From: Halodesulfovibrio sp.
Lineage (GTDB): Bacteria; Desulfobacterota; Desulfovibrionia; Desulfovibrionales; Desulfovibrionaceae
Assembly (NCBI RefSeq): GCF_025210605.1
Contig: NZ_JAOARI010000018.1
Span: 124,001-188,000, forward strand
DNA: 64,000 bases
Reading direction: 5' to 3'
A program made the translations under genes and the position numbers. Positions 27,334-36,101 of the stretch are shown piece by piece (position 1 is the stretch's first letter; every line of letters starts with the position of its first letter). The notes under the pieces are model-generated. The model searched no databases and was not told the origin of the DNA. It saw only the letters and a program-made list of their open reading frames with translations.

Positions 27334-28551
27334 ATGCCAATGTGTACGGCCGAAGAGGCCATTGAAGAGATTAAAAAAGGTCGAATGGTTATTCTCGTAG
27401 ATGACGAAGATCGCGAGAACGAAGGTGACCTTACTATTGCTGCTGAGCATGTAACACCAGAAGTTATTAACTTTATGGCGACATACGGGCGTGGACTCAT
27501 TTGTCTTGCGCTGGCTCCTGAATGGGTAGACAAGCTTGAACTGCCGATGATGACCCAGCGTAACGGTTCCAAGTTCGGTACAAACTTTACCGTTTCTATT
27601 GAAGCGCGAACAGGCGTTACTACCGGTATCTCCGCTAAAGACAGAGCTACAACAATTCTTGCTGCAATTGCAGACGACGTACAGCCGGACGACATTGTTA
27701 CTCCGGGTCACATCTTCCCATTACGCGCCCAGAGAGGCGGCGTACTTGTACGTGCCGGTCAGACAGAAGGTTCCGTTGACCTTGCTAAACTTGGCGGTCT
27801 TAAAGGCGCTGCTGTTATTTGCGAAATCATGAAAGATGATGGTGAAATGGCTCGCATGCCTGACCTCGTTGAATTTGCAGAAAAGCACGATTTAAAAATC
27901 GCAACTATCCGCGATCTTATCCGCCACCGCATGCGTCCGGACGAACTTTCCGTTACTCGTGTTGCAGAAGCGGAAATGCCTACTAAATATGGTGAATTTA
28001 AAATCATCGCATACGAAAACGAACTTGAGCCGGAAACTCATATTGCCCTTGTGAAAGGTCCAATCGATTCCAGCAAACCAGTACTCGTTCGCGTACACAG
28101 TGAGTGTCTCACTGGTGATGTGCTTGGTTCCATGCGTTGTGATTGCGGCGACCAGCTTGCAAACGCGATGTGTAAAGTTCAGGCAGAAGATCAGGGCATC
28201 ATCCTGTACATGCGCCAAGAAGGACGCGGTATCGGGCTTGCCAACAAAATTAAAGCATACAACCTTCAAGATCAGGGCTACGACACTGTAGAAGCGAACG
28301 AAAAGCTCGGCTTTAAAGCTGACCTTCGTGATTATGGTATCGGCGCACAGATGTTGGTTGATCTTGGTGTACGCCAAATGCGTATGATGACCAACAACCC
28401 GAAAAAGATTGTTGGTATTGAAGGATACGGCATTGAAGTTGTAGAACGTGTTCCTATTGAAATGAACGCTTGCGAATTCAATGAAGACTACTTACGTACA
28501 AAAAAAGAAAAAATGGGTCACATGCTTGAACATCTTAATGATTCCAAGTAG
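27334..28551 (+). CDS. ribBA: Bifunctional DHBP synthase / GTP cyclohydrolase II
   Basis: Makes 3,4-dihydroxy-2-butanone-4-phosphate from ribulose-5-phosphate, and opens GTP. 405 aa. The DHBP-synthase domain (~1-205) has [17 protein letters not shown] and GRGLICLAL; the cyclohydrolase-II domain (~206-405) has the zinc ligands in [18 protein letters not shown] and the catalytic RQEGRGIGL. The ATG at 27334 is chosen because AGGTG lies upstream. Followed by a hairpin (28577-28618) before ribH. Confidence 0.95.
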   Translation: MPMCTAEEAIEEIKKGRMVILVDDEDRENEGDLTIAAEHVTPEVINFMATYGRGLICLALAPEWVDKLELPMMTQRNGSKFGTNFTVSIEARTGVTTGISAKDRATTILAAIADDVQPDDIVTPGHIFPLRAQRGGVLVRAGQTEGSVDLAKLGGLKGAAVICEIMKDDGEMARMPDLVEFAEKHDLKIATIRDLIRHRMRPDELSVTRVAEAEMPTKYGEFKIIAYENELEPETHIALVKGPIDSSKPVLVRVHSECLTGDVLGSMRCDCGDQLANAMCKVQAEDQGIILYMRQEGRGIGLANKIKAYNLQDQGYDTVEANEKLGFKADLRDYGIGAQMLVDLGVRQMRMMTNNPKKIVGIEGYGIEVVERVPIEMNACEFNEDYLRTKKEKMGHMLEHLNDSK

Positions 28552-28576
28552 TAACCATTATTCAAATTAAATACAT

Positions 28577-28618
28577 GCTCCCTATCCCTAAAAATAGTTC
28601 TTTTCAGGGCTGGGGAGC
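28577..28618 (+). other. Stable hairpin between ribBA and ribH
   Basis: The arms GCTCCCTATCCCT and AGGGCTGGGGAGC pair over 13 positions with one wobble and one mismatch around a ~16-base loop. No T-run follows, so it is more likely a processing/stability element or attenuator than a terminator. It does not match the FMN riboswitch. Confidence 0.5.
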
Positions 28619-28685
28619 TTGTTCTATACTTACCGACCCGCTTTTGCTGTTGGAGTAAAAAGTGGACTTAAGAAGGAGATTACAC

Positions 28686-29156
28686 ATGCTGCATATCAAA
28701 ACTATCGAAGGTCAGTTCGACGCAAAAGGTCTTAAAATTGCAATTATCGCAACACGTTTCAACGATTTTGTTGTTGATCGTCTTGTTGGTGGCGCAGTAG
28801 ACTACCTTGTTCGCAACGGCGGTGACCGCGAAGACATTACTATTGTAAAACTTCCGGGTGCATTCGAAATGCCGATTGCTGCCAAAAAACTGGCTGCCAG
28901 CGGTAAATATGACGGCATTGTAGCAGTTGGTGCAGTTATCCGCGGTGCTACTCCTCACTTTGATTTTGTATGTAATGAATGTGCAAAGGGTCTTGCTCAG
29001 GTTAGCCTCGATTCCGAAACACCAGTAGGCTTCGGTCTTCTTACCTGTGATTCCCTTGAACAAGCAATCGAACGCGCTGGCTCCAAAGGTGGCAACAAAG
29101 GCGTTGAAGCCGCATCCGCCATGCTTGAAACATACCGTGTTCTGGAGCAATTGTAA
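28686..29156 (+). CDS. ribH: 6,7-dimethyl-8-ribityllumazine synthase
   Basis: Penultimate step of riboflavin synthesis; usually forms 60-mer or pentamer shells. 156 aa. Conserved [29 protein letters not shown] and [17 protein letters not shown], which holds the catalytic His. Start ATG 28686 after AAGGAG at 6 nt. nusB begins 3 bases after its stop, the usual ribH-nusB pairing. Confidence 0.97.
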   Translation: MLHIKTIEGQFDAKGLKIAIIATRFNDFVVDRLVGGAVDYLVRNGGDREDITIVKLPGAFEMPIAAKKLAASGKYDGIVAVGAVIRGATPHFDFVCNECAKGLAQVSLDSETPVGFGLLTCDSLEQAIERAGSKGGNKGVEAASAMLETYRVLEQL

Positions 29157-29159
29157 TAT

Positions 29160-29627
29160 ATGGCTAACAAACCCAAAAAAACACCACGCAAGTTGGCACG
29201 TGCACAAGCATTTCAGTTTTTGTACGGCTTAAATTTTTCTCCTGCCATGACCATTGAGTCTTTGCAGGAAGCCTACACTATTTCGCCTGACAATGCCGAC
29301 AAACCAGAAGCTCAGTGTCAGCCGGAAGGCTTCACATGGGAACTGATTGAAGGTGTATGGAGCAACTACCGTGCTCTGGACGACGTGATTGGACAATTTT
29401 CCCGCCACTGGAAAGTGGATCGTATTGGCAAAATTGAACTCACCGTGCTCCGTCTTGCAGTTTTTGAAATGCTTTATCGTGAAGATATTCCACCAAAAGT
29501 TGCTATTAACGAAGCTATCGAACTTGCAAAGCAGTTTGGCGACGAACGTTCTCGTCCATTCGTTAACGGTCTGCTAGATGCTGCTGCAAAAGCTCTGGAT
29601 GAAGGAACACTGAAACTTAAATACTAG
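29160..29627 (+). CDS. nusB: Transcription antitermination factor NusB
   Basis: All-helical RNA-binding partner of NusE in rRNA antitermination. 155 aa. N-terminal RKLARAQAFQFLYGLNFSP, central RIGKIELTVLRLAVFEMLY, and C-terminal VAINEAIELAKQFGDERSRPFVNGLLD are typical. Starts 3 bases after the ribH stop and ends the riboflavin block. Confidence 0.96.
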   Translation: MANKPKKTPRKLARAQAFQFLYGLNFSPAMTIESLQEAYTISPDNADKPEAQCQPEGFTWELIEGVWSNYRALDDVIGQFSRHWKVDRIGKIELTVLRLAVFEMLYREDIPPKVAINEAIELAKQFGDERSRPFVNGLLDAAAKALDEGTLKLKY

Positions 29628-29657
29628 TACCAATGCCTCCGGCGAAAAGGTTACCCC

Positions 29658-29759
29658 TTACGCCACAAAGGAATATCCTTTAACCGCAATATGGCGAGCA
29701 ATATCTCGCAGTACTTCCGGTTTTGGCATTGCTACGTATCCCATTTCAGACGCCTTCAT
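29658..29759 (-). CDS. Candidate 33-aa small protein
   Basis: The ATG at 29759 opens a 33-codon frame (MKASEMGYVAMPKPEVLRDI... ending AVKGYSFVA) on the strand opposite nusB. Codon choice looks coding, and a helix RDIARHIAV is predicted by eye. No clear Shine-Dalgarno sequence; a 13-bp hairpin (29777-29807) lies 18 bases upstream. I do not recognise a family. It could equally be chance. Confidence 0.3.
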   Translation of the reverse strand: MKASEMGYVAMPKPEVLRDIARHIAVKGYSFVA

Positions 29760-29776
29760 ATATAGCGTTTTTTTGT

Positions 29777-29807
29777 GCCCGGACTTCTTGAAAAAAGAAG
29801 TTCGGGC
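29777..29807. repeat. 13-bp hairpin in the nusB-leuS spacer
   Basis: Arms GCCCGGACTTCTT and AAGAAGTTCGGGC (one G-T wobble) with a five-base loop. There is no T-run 3' of it on either strand. The ACTTCTTGAAAAAAGAAGT core resembles intergenic hairpins that I recall as frequent in Desulfovibrio genomes. Confidence 0.45.
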
Positions 29808-30136
29808 ATCTCCCGTTAAAAAAATGACATTTTTGCGCAAAACAAAGCTTCCTTCTCTTGCCGAATAACAGGTTGTTTTGTATTGCAAGGCAGTAAAAAT
29901 AAGTATGAAGTTCCAGACGGCTCGACAATCTGGTAACTATTTATATTGTTTAAGAATCAAAAAACTGTTGCGTGCCCCCATGTGGTAGCACAAGCGTAGA
30001 GTTGCTGAACAACCACATATACGCACAGTCACGGTAGTTTTCTGCACGGATAACGAATATCCTCCGTTAGAAATCGATTCCATGGCTGTAACAACAGACG
30101 TTTTTAATGAGCGAAAGATTAAAGGAACTGTCGGCA
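29808..30136. other. Intergenic region upstream of leuS, no gene recognised
   Basis: About 330 bases with no supported reading frame. It must contain the leuS promoter. No T-box (CCAGAGAGC-like specifier/discriminator elements) is seen. Confidence 0.5.
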
Positions 30137-32626
30137 ATGAAATATGATCCGCAAGCCATAGAAACTAAATGGCAGCAAACTTGGGCAGCCAACGGTGATT
30201 TCCACACCGATCACACTTCAGACAAACCTAAACACTATGTGCTGGAAATGTTCCCGTACCCTTCCGGCAACATTCACATGGGTCATGTTCGCAACTATTC
30301 ACTTGGTGACGTTGTAGCGCGTTTCATGCGTATGAAAGGCAAAAACGTAATGCACCCTATGGGTTGGGATGCTTTTGGTCTTCCTGCGGAAAACGCAGCT
30401 ATCAAAAACAACATCCACCCGGCAAAGTGGACTCATTCCAACATCGACAACATGCGTGACCAGCTTTCACGCCTTGGCTACTCTTTCGACTGGCGTCGTG
30501 AGCTTGCCACCTGCGATAAAGAATACTACCGCTGGGAACAGTTGTTCTTCCTCAAATTTCTTGAAAAAGGTCTGCTCTACCGCAAGCGTCAGGCTCAGAA
30601 CTGGTGTCCTACATGTAACACCGTTCTTGCTAACGAACAGGTTGAAGACGGTCTTTGCTGGCGTTGTGACTCTGTTGTAGAACAGCGTGACCTCGCACAG
30701 TGGTTCCTTAAAATCACAGACTACGCTGAAGAGCTGCTTGCCGACCTCGACAAACTCAAAGGCGGCTGGCCGGATCGTGTTATCTCCATGCAGGAGAACT
30801 GGATTGGTAAATCTGTAGGTGCAGAAATCCAGTTCAAAGTCGAAGATTCCGACGAAATTATCCCTGTGTTCACCACCCGCCCAGACACTGTGTTTGGTGT
30901 ATCTTTCATGAGCCTTGCGCCAGAACACCCACTGGTAGAAAAACTCATCGAAGGTAAAGAGCAGGCTGATGACGTACGTGCATTCGTAAAGCGCATCACA
31001 AACATGGATCGCATTGAGCGTACCTCTGACAATCTGGAAAAAGAAGGTATCTTCACCGGTGCATACTGCATCAACCCAGTGAATGGTGCTAAAGTTCCTG
31101 TATACGTTGCCAACTTTGTTCTCGTTGACTACGGCACAGGTGCTGTAATGGCAGTACCGGCACATGACCAGCGTGACTTTGAATTTGCACATAAATATGA
31201 GTTGCCACTGCATGTTGTAATTCAGCAGGAAGGCGAAGAGCTTGATCCTGCTACCATGACAGAAGCATACACTGCGCCTGGCATCATGGTTAATTCCGGT
31301 GAATTCAGCGGCATTACCAACGAAGAAGGCAAAGAAAAAGTTGCCGTATGGTTGCAGGAAAACAACTGCGGCGAAAAAACCGTCAACTACCGCCTGCGTG
31401 ACTGGAACATTTCCCGTCAGCGCTACTGGGGTGCTCCAATCCCTGTAGTATATTGTGACGAATGCGGCATTGTTCCAGAAAAAGAGGAAAATCTTCCTAT
31501 TGAACTTCCACTGAACGTGCAGACACATGCCGATGGTCGTTCACCACTTCCAGACTCTCCTGAATTCGTAAACTGCACTTGCCCTAAGTGTGGAAAGCCT
31601 GCACGTCGCGAAACAGATACCATGGATACTTTCGTAGAATCCTCATGGTACTTTGCACGCTACACTGATGCACAGAATCACGAAGCACCATTTACACCGG
31701 AAGCTCTCAACTACTGGGCACCAGTTGATCAGTACATTGGTGGTGTTGAACACGCTATTCTTCACCTGCTTTACGCACGCTTCTTCACCAAAGCACTGCG
31801 TGACTGCGGCTACATGAACTTCGACGAGCCTTTCGCTAACCTGCTCACTCAGGGCATGGTTCTCATGGATGGCTCCAAAATGTCCAAATCCAAAGGTAAC
31901 GTTGTTGACCCGACTGCTATGATCGAGCGCTACGGTGCTGACACAGTACGTCTGTTCTGCCTCTTTGCTGCCCCACCAGAGCGTGACTTTGAATGGTCTG
32001 AAACCGGCATCGACGGTTCTTTCCGCTTTGTAAACCGCATCTGGCGTCTCATTGAAGAGCTTGAAGGCGACCTTATTACCGCTGAACCTTGTTCTTCTAC
32101 TGCTGATGACTGCACCTGCAAAGAAGCAAAAGGCATTCGTCTTAAAGAACATGAGACCGTCAAAAAAGCGGGTGACGACATTGAACAGCGCTTCCAGTTC
32201 AACACCGCTATCGCAGCGGTTATGGAACTGGTAAACGAAATCTACCTTGCTAAAGATGCTCTGAAAGGTGACGAAAAAGGTCGCAAAGTTCTGTCTTCAG
32301 CAATCAGCACAGTTATCAACCTCATGTCCCCATTCACTCCGCACCTGTGCGAAGAAATCTGGGAACAGCTTGGACACACTGAGCGCCTTGTACATGCAAG
32401 CTGGCCAACCTACAGCGAAGAAGCAATGGTAAAAGATGTACTCACCGTTGTAGTACAGGTAAACGGCAAGGTTCGTGCTCGTCTCGAAGTGCCTGCCTCC
32501 GCAAGCAAAGATGAAGTTGAAGAACTCGCAAAAACTGATGCGAATGTTCTCAAGCACATTGAAGGAAAAACAATCCGCAAAGTGATCGTTGTTCCTGGCA
32601 AGCTTGTTAACATCGTAGCTAACTAA
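30137..32626 (+). CDS. leuS: Leucyl-tRNA synthetase
   Basis: Class-I synthetase of 829 aa. The HIGH-type motif PYPSGNIHMGH is at ~residues 40-50, the CPTCNTVLANEQV zinc site follows, the editing domain (~220-420) contains the TTRPDTVFG threonine-rich region, and KMSKS is at ~residue 580 (DGSKMSKSKGN). The C-terminal anticodon-binding and leucine-specific domains are complete. The ATG at 30137 is preferred (AAGGAA upstream, family-like MKYDPQAIETKWQ start) over an in-frame ATG at 30107. Confidence 0.97.
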   Translation: MKYDPQAIETKWQQTWAANGDFHTDHTSDKPKHYVLEMFPYPSGNIHMGHVRNYSLGDVVARFMRMKGKNVMHPMGWDAFGLPAENAAIKNNIHPAKWTHSNIDNMRDQLSRLGYSFDWRRELATCDKEYYRWEQLFFLKFLEKGLLYRKRQAQNWCPTCNTVLANEQVEDGLCWRCDSVVEQRDLAQWFLKITDYAEELLADLDKLKGGWPDRVISMQENWIGKSVGAEIQFKVEDSDEIIPVFTTRPDTVFGVSFMSLAPEHPLVEKLIEGKEQADDVRAFVKRITNMDRIERTSDNLEKEGIFTGAYCINPVNGAKVPVYVANFVLVDYGTGAVMAVPAHDQRDFEFAHKYELPLHVVIQQEGEELDPATMTEAYTAPGIMVNSGEFSGITNEEGKEKVAVWLQENNCGEKTVNYRLRDWNISRQRYWGAPIPVVYCDECGIVPEKEENLPIELPLNVQTHADGRSPLPDSPEFVNCTCPKCGKPARRETDTMDTFVESSWYFARYTDAQNHEAPFTPEALNYWAPVDQYIGGVEHAILHLLYARFFTKALRDCGYMNFDEPFANLLTQGMVLMDGSKMSKSKGNVVDPTAMIERYGADTVRLFCLFAAPPERDFEWSETGIDGSFRFVNRIWRLIEELEGDLITAEPCSSTADDCTCKEAKGIRLKEHETVKKAGDDIEQRFQFNTAIAAVMELVNEIYLAKDALKGDEKGRKVLSSAISTVINLMSPFTPHLCEEIWEQLGHTERLVHASWPTYSEEAMVKDVLTVVVQVNGKVRARLEVPASASKDEVEELAKTDANVLKHIEGKTIRKVIVVPGKLVNIVAN

Positions 32627-32633
32627 ATCATGA

Positions 32634-32662
32634 AGGGTGGAGTTTTTACTCCACCCTTTTTC
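32634..32662 (+). terminator. Terminator of leuS (copy 1 of a duplicated terminator)
   Basis: Stem GGGTGGAG / CTCCACCC around TTTTTA with a T-run. An identical ~27-base copy lies at 32804-32834. Confidence 0.92.
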
Positions 32663-32668
32663 TTGCTA

Positions 32669-32722
32669 AGCTTTTTTTGCCTCCGACGGGCAAGGGACTT
32701 CAAGCCCCTTGCATCCCCGATT
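32669..32722. repeat. Remnant of a Desulfovibrio-type intergenic repeat
   Basis: A T-run, then GCCTCCGACGGGCAAGGG, a small loop, and CCCCTTGCATCCCC. The layout TTTTTGCCTCCGGCGG...CAGGGG...CCCCTGG is one I recall recurring between genes in Desulfovibrio. A related GCCTCCGGCG stretch occurs at 29634-29643. Confidence 0.45.
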
Positions 32723-32803
32723 AGGCGAATCAGATTCTATGCGTGAATAGCCCTTGCGGCGCTATCAACGTGATTCAAAAAAAGTGGCGAGCAGAATATT
32801 TTT

Positions 32804-32834
32804 AGGGTGGAGTTTTTACTCCACCCTTTTTTTT
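32804..32834 (+). terminator. Copy 2 of the leuS terminator
   Basis: Repeats the 32634-32660 hairpin base for base and is followed by eight T. The 140 bases between the two copies hold the GCCTCCG repeat and no gene. Confidence 0.9.
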
Positions 32835-33005
32835 GCGATAACATCATAAAAACAAATGGTATTCGCTTAATAGCTAGTGCTGATTATTTCTATTGGGAAA
32901 TGTAATCTGTAAAAAAGGCTTCACATTCTAAATACAATGCGCGAGAAATTATGAAAGAAAAAACTACACAACGTAACCTCCGTATAACGGACTTTTTGGA
33001 CTCAC

Positions 33006-34571
33006 ATGCAATCAAAACTCAAAATCATACTCGCACTTATTGGCGGTGTCCTGTGCATCGCAGTGGTATCCTTACTACTTTCCGGCATTCGCGTAATCGC
33101 CGACCTTTTCGCATACATAAATCCGGTCTACGTTCCGATTGTATTCTGGTCACTTACCGCTATTGGTAGCGCACTACTTAGCTACGCAGCCCTGACACTA
33201 TTTATTTTTCCAAAACCACTGCTCATACCGGAAAACCCAACGGATGAGCAGCTAGAAGAATACCGTCGCAGATACATTGAACGGCTTCGATGCAATCCTT
33301 TTATCAAAAGCCAGCAGTTAGCTTGCGAAACTCAGCAAGAAATTGACGACTGTATCGCTGTTCTGAAAACAAAAGCCAACAAGCAGATTGAAGAAACCTC
33401 TAAGCGAGTTTTTGTCGGTACTGCAACAGCACAAAACGGCAGACTGGATACGCTTATTGTCTTTGCACTTATCACTCATCTTATCTACAAAATTACTAAG
33501 TTGTATGCGCAACGCCCACACGTAAGTGACTTGATAACACTCTATAAGAACGTTGCTGCAACCGCCTTCTTCGCTGGTGCATTGGAAGATATAGTTGTGG
33601 AAGAATACACGCAGCAAATCGTAGCTCCACTTGTGGCAACCTCGGCGATTGGCAGTATTCCGGGGGCACAATCAGTTGCGTCCGTTGTTACAACCTCAAT
33701 TCTTGATGGTTCCATGAACTCACTGCTAACCATGCGCTGTGGAATTATTGCCCGCAACTACATGAGCATTTATTCAGACAGTGATTTAGTCTCACAAAAA
33801 GAGCTGCGAAAATCTGCAACAGCAGAGGCAGCCGCAATGTTTATGCGAACATCAGGTGACACAATCTCAACAGTTGCCCAGCTACTCATTTCCGGCGCAT
33901 CCAAAACCGTTAAGCGTAGCATGGCAAAAGCATGGGATGCCGTTCGTAGCGTCGCTCCGTCCTCAAAAAAACGTACAGCATCTGAAGAGCCTGAAGAAGC
34001 CACAAAACCACCAAAGGAAAAGAAAGAGCGTTTCAGCACTGCGCGTTCCTGTGTATCTGGTGCAGCAGAAAAAATTGCTTCTGGAGCTTCCGCTACGGGG
34101 ACAACCATCAAGCATGCGACGAAAAAAACAGCCTCGGGCGTAGCTTCCGGCTTTTCCACTGCTACGTCTACTGCAAGCAAAGGTGTTTCAGCAGCGGCGT
34201 CCAGCGCATCAAAAAGTGCTTCTTGCGCCGCACACACCGTCTCAAAGGGAATTTCAGATGTTGCATCTGCGGCAAATGTCGCCAAAAAGAATATCAATAC
34301 GACAGTGTCCACAACAGCAAGCCGTATTAATGCGAAAGCCACTGACGCAACAAGTGGATTACACACCGCCGCAACGGCTGCTACACATAACCTTCACTCC
34401 GTTAGCAAAAAGACAGCAACAGCAGTGAATAAAGCTGATGCCAAATTAAAAAACGGTGTAAAAAAATCCGGTAAAAAAGTATCAGCTGTCGCTGGAAAAG
34501 CTAAAAAGACTCTTGTCCGTCCTTTCTCAAAGAAAAACACTGGAAAAGACTCAACACAGCACCCTGAATAA
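33006..34571 (+). CDS. DUF697-type membrane protein with an Ala/Ser/Lys/Thr-rich histone-H1-like tail
   Basis: 521 aa. Two membrane helices at the N-terminus (residues ~5-30 and ~42-68) precede a charged segment, then a DUF697/YcjF-like core (~150-300) with hydrophobic helices (TLIVFALITHLIYKITKLY, AATAFFAGALEDIVVEEYT) and a Gly/Ser/Ala-rich loop (ATSAIGSIPGAQSVASVV). Residues ~325-521 are low complexity, almost only Ala, Ser, Thr, Lys, Val and Gly, repeating units such as SKGVSAAASSASKSAS and AKKNINTTVSTTAS, and finish with a Lys-rich end. This tail resembles bacterial H1-like or LEA-like proteins. ATG with weak GGA upstream. Function unknown; it could tether the membrane to nucleic acid or polyanion. 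Confidence 0.75.
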   Translation: MQSKLKIILALIGGVLCIAVVSLLLSGIRVIADLFAYINPVYVPIVFWSLTAIGSALLSYAALTLFIFPKPLLIPENPTDEQLEEYRRRYIERLRCNPFIKSQQLACETQQEIDDCIAVLKTKANKQIEETSKRVFVGTATAQNGRLDTLIVFALITHLIYKITKLYAQRPHVSDLITLYKNVAATAFFAGALEDIVVEEYTQQIVAPLVATSAIGSIPGAQSVASVVTTSILDGSMNSLLTMRCGIIARNYMSIYSDSDLVSQKELRKSATAEAAAMFMRTSGDTISTVAQLLISGASKTVKRSMAKAWDAVRSVAPSSKKRTASEEPEEATKPPKEKKERFSTARSCVSGAAEKIASGASATGTTIKHATKKTASGVASGFSTATSTASKGVSAAASSASKSASCAAHTVSKGISDVASAANVAKKNINTTVSTTASRINAKATDATSGLHTAATAATHNLHSVSKKTATAVNKADAKLKNGVKKSGKKVSAVAGKAKKTLVRPFSKKNTGKDSTQHPE

Positions 34572-34577
34572 TTCATA

Positions 34578-34622
34578 AAAAAAGAGCTGAGAAGGTGACA
34601 GTCCTTCTCAGCTCTTTTTTTA
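34578..34622. terminator. Bidirectional terminator after the DUF697 gene
   Basis: Perfect 12-bp stem GAGCTGAGAAGG / CCTTCTCAGCTC with A-run before and T-run after; convergent with the YaiI gene on the opposite strand. Confidence 0.92.
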
Positions 34623-34727
34623 TAACATTACTAGCTGCTAGCAAAATAGTGAGTAGCACAGGACACTGTTTGCTGAAAACTTCTTGAAAGCCCAAAAGCT
34701 ACCACAGATGCCCACGTCAGGTGTTCG

Positions 34728-35189
34728 CTACTCACCTTCTTCGTTAAGCCTGCGTGTCACAAATTTATCCAGCTGGTTTGTAAATTCCTGTTTATCCCGT
34801 GCACCAAGGGGAGCAGGTCCACCACCGACCATTCCACCGCTACGTAACTCTTCCATAAGATGACGCATGCGTAGCAACCCTTTGATATTATCTTCTGTAT
34901 ACAGCTGCCCTCGTGGGTTCAACCCAGTGGCGCCCTTTTCAACAACCTTGTCTGCAAGCGGAACATCCGCTGTCACTACAAGGTCACCCTCGTCTGCACG
35001 CTTTGCAATTTCATTGTCTGCCTCGTCAAACCCAGCCCCTACTCGAATAAAATCAATATATGGAGAAGGCGGAACAGCCATTCCGCTGTTCGCAACAAGT
35101 GTTGTTCTTACTTTTCGTCGCACAGCTACCTTAAAAAGCACATCTTTAATCACTCGGGGGCAGGCATCTGCATCTACCCATATCTGCAT
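34728..35189 (-). CDS. YaiI/YqxD family protein (DUF188, UPF0178)
   Basis: 153 aa. N-terminal MQIWVDADACPRVIKDVLFK, VRVGAGFDEADNEIAKRA and VVTADVPLADKVVEKGATGLNPRG are the conserved blocks of a PIN-like nuclease-fold family (acidic residues D7, D9 and others) whose role is not settled. The ATG at 35189 follows CGGAG; an in-frame start at 35225 lacks one. It lies opposite the surrounding forward genes, between leuS and lptE. Confidence 0.92.
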   Translation of the reverse strand: MQIWVDADACPRVIKDVLFKVAVRRKVRTTLVANSGMAVPPSPYIDFIRVGAGFDEADNEIAKRADEGDLVVTADVPLADKVVEKGATGLNPRGQLYTEDNIKGLLRMRHLMEELRSGGMVGGGPAPLGARDKQEFTNQLDKFVTRRLNEEGE

Positions 35190-35402
35190 AGTAACTCCGG
35201 TGTATTTTGTTGGATACCTTACCATATCAACGTGTCACAAGCCTTGTTTTTACAACGCCTGTTTACCTGTTAACCGCATCCGAAGCTAGACGTAATCACA
35301 CTTCATCTGTTATCTAATATCGTGTTGGTATCTCATTGCATATACCGAGTTGTACCAACTGTATTTTCTTTTTTGACACAAACAATAACATAGGAATCTC
35401 GA

Positions 35403-35918
35403 ATGACGCTTCCTGCATTATCCTCTGTATCCCGCCTTTGTGCACTCATATGCCTGCTTGCTACGCTCGCTCTCTCAGGCTGCGGATATACATTTACTAA
35501 CAACCAGCCAAGCCTTTTCGGCGACGGTTCATCCACAATGCGTATTAGAGAAGTAAAGAACTCTACTATTTACCCGTGGATTACTCAGGTTGTCCGTACT
35601 GCTATGTACGACGAAATTACCGATAGAAATCTCGCTGTTATGACCGCATCTGACAAAGCAGATTATAGTATGGTCATTGATATTGAGAAATTCACTATCA
35701 ACAGTCGTATTAAAGGTACAAAAGACGAAACACTCGAATACACTGTCACTATCATATTTAGTACATCCGTTTACAGCAAAGCAAATAAGCTGGTGTGGAC
35801 TTCGGACAAAACAACTCTATCACGCTCATATCCTGTTTCTGATGAACGCACAGCAGGTGTAGAAATTATCAACCTGCTGGTTGAAAAAATGGCTGATAAG
35901 ATGCGTAACACATTCTAG
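35403..35918 (+). CDS. lptE: LPS-assembly lipoprotein LptE
   Basis: 171-aa outer-membrane lipoprotein that plugs LptD in lipopolysaccharide export. The type-II signal ends at LSGCGYTF (Cys ~29), and the body has the LptE/RlpB alternation of beta strands (MRIREVKNSTIYPWITQVVRTA, ADYSMVIDIEKFTINSR). Sequence conservation in the family is low, so the call also uses position: leuS and holA flank it. ATG with AGGA upstream. Confidence 0.85.
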   Translation: MTLPALSSVSRLCALICLLATLALSGCGYTFTNNQPSLFGDGSSTMRIREVKNSTIYPWITQVVRTAMYDEITDRNLAVMTASDKADYSMVIDIEKFTINSRIKGTKDETLEYTVTIIFSTSVYSKANKLVWTSDKTTLSRSYPVSDERTAGVEIINLLVEKMADKMRNTF

Positions 35919-35961
35919 CGTTGCATTACTGCCCATAGACCTGCGTGATACCATTGTATAT

Positions 35962-35998
35962 AAAGAGGCTCGGAGTCATTGCTCCGAGCCTTTTTTAG
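35962..35998 (+). terminator. Terminator between lptE and holA
   Basis: Stem GGCTCGGAG / CTCCGAGCC around TCATTG, followed by TTTTTT. It separates the two genes, so holA either has its own promoter or depends on read-through. Confidence 0.88.
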
Positions 35999-36101
35999 TA
36001 ATTATACAACGGCAAGCATCGAAATATCATTTCGGTGTAATGCAATGCCGAATAGTAGTGCTTACCGCCCTAATTTTGAACACCACAAAACAGGATACCA
36101 C

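Noticed and set aside
30467..31528. Long antisense open frame (353 codons) within leuS
   Set aside because: Shadow of the leuS codon pattern; Cys/Phe/Val-rich with no motif or ribosome site.
32951..33169. Forward 72-codon frame overlapping the DUF697 start
   Set aside because: No good ribosome site and a different frame from the membrane protein; basic and compositionally random.
33770..34366. Antisense frame (198 codons) under the DUF697 tail
   Set aside because: An Ala/Val-rich frame forced by the repetitive Ala/Ser/Lys codons on the other strand.
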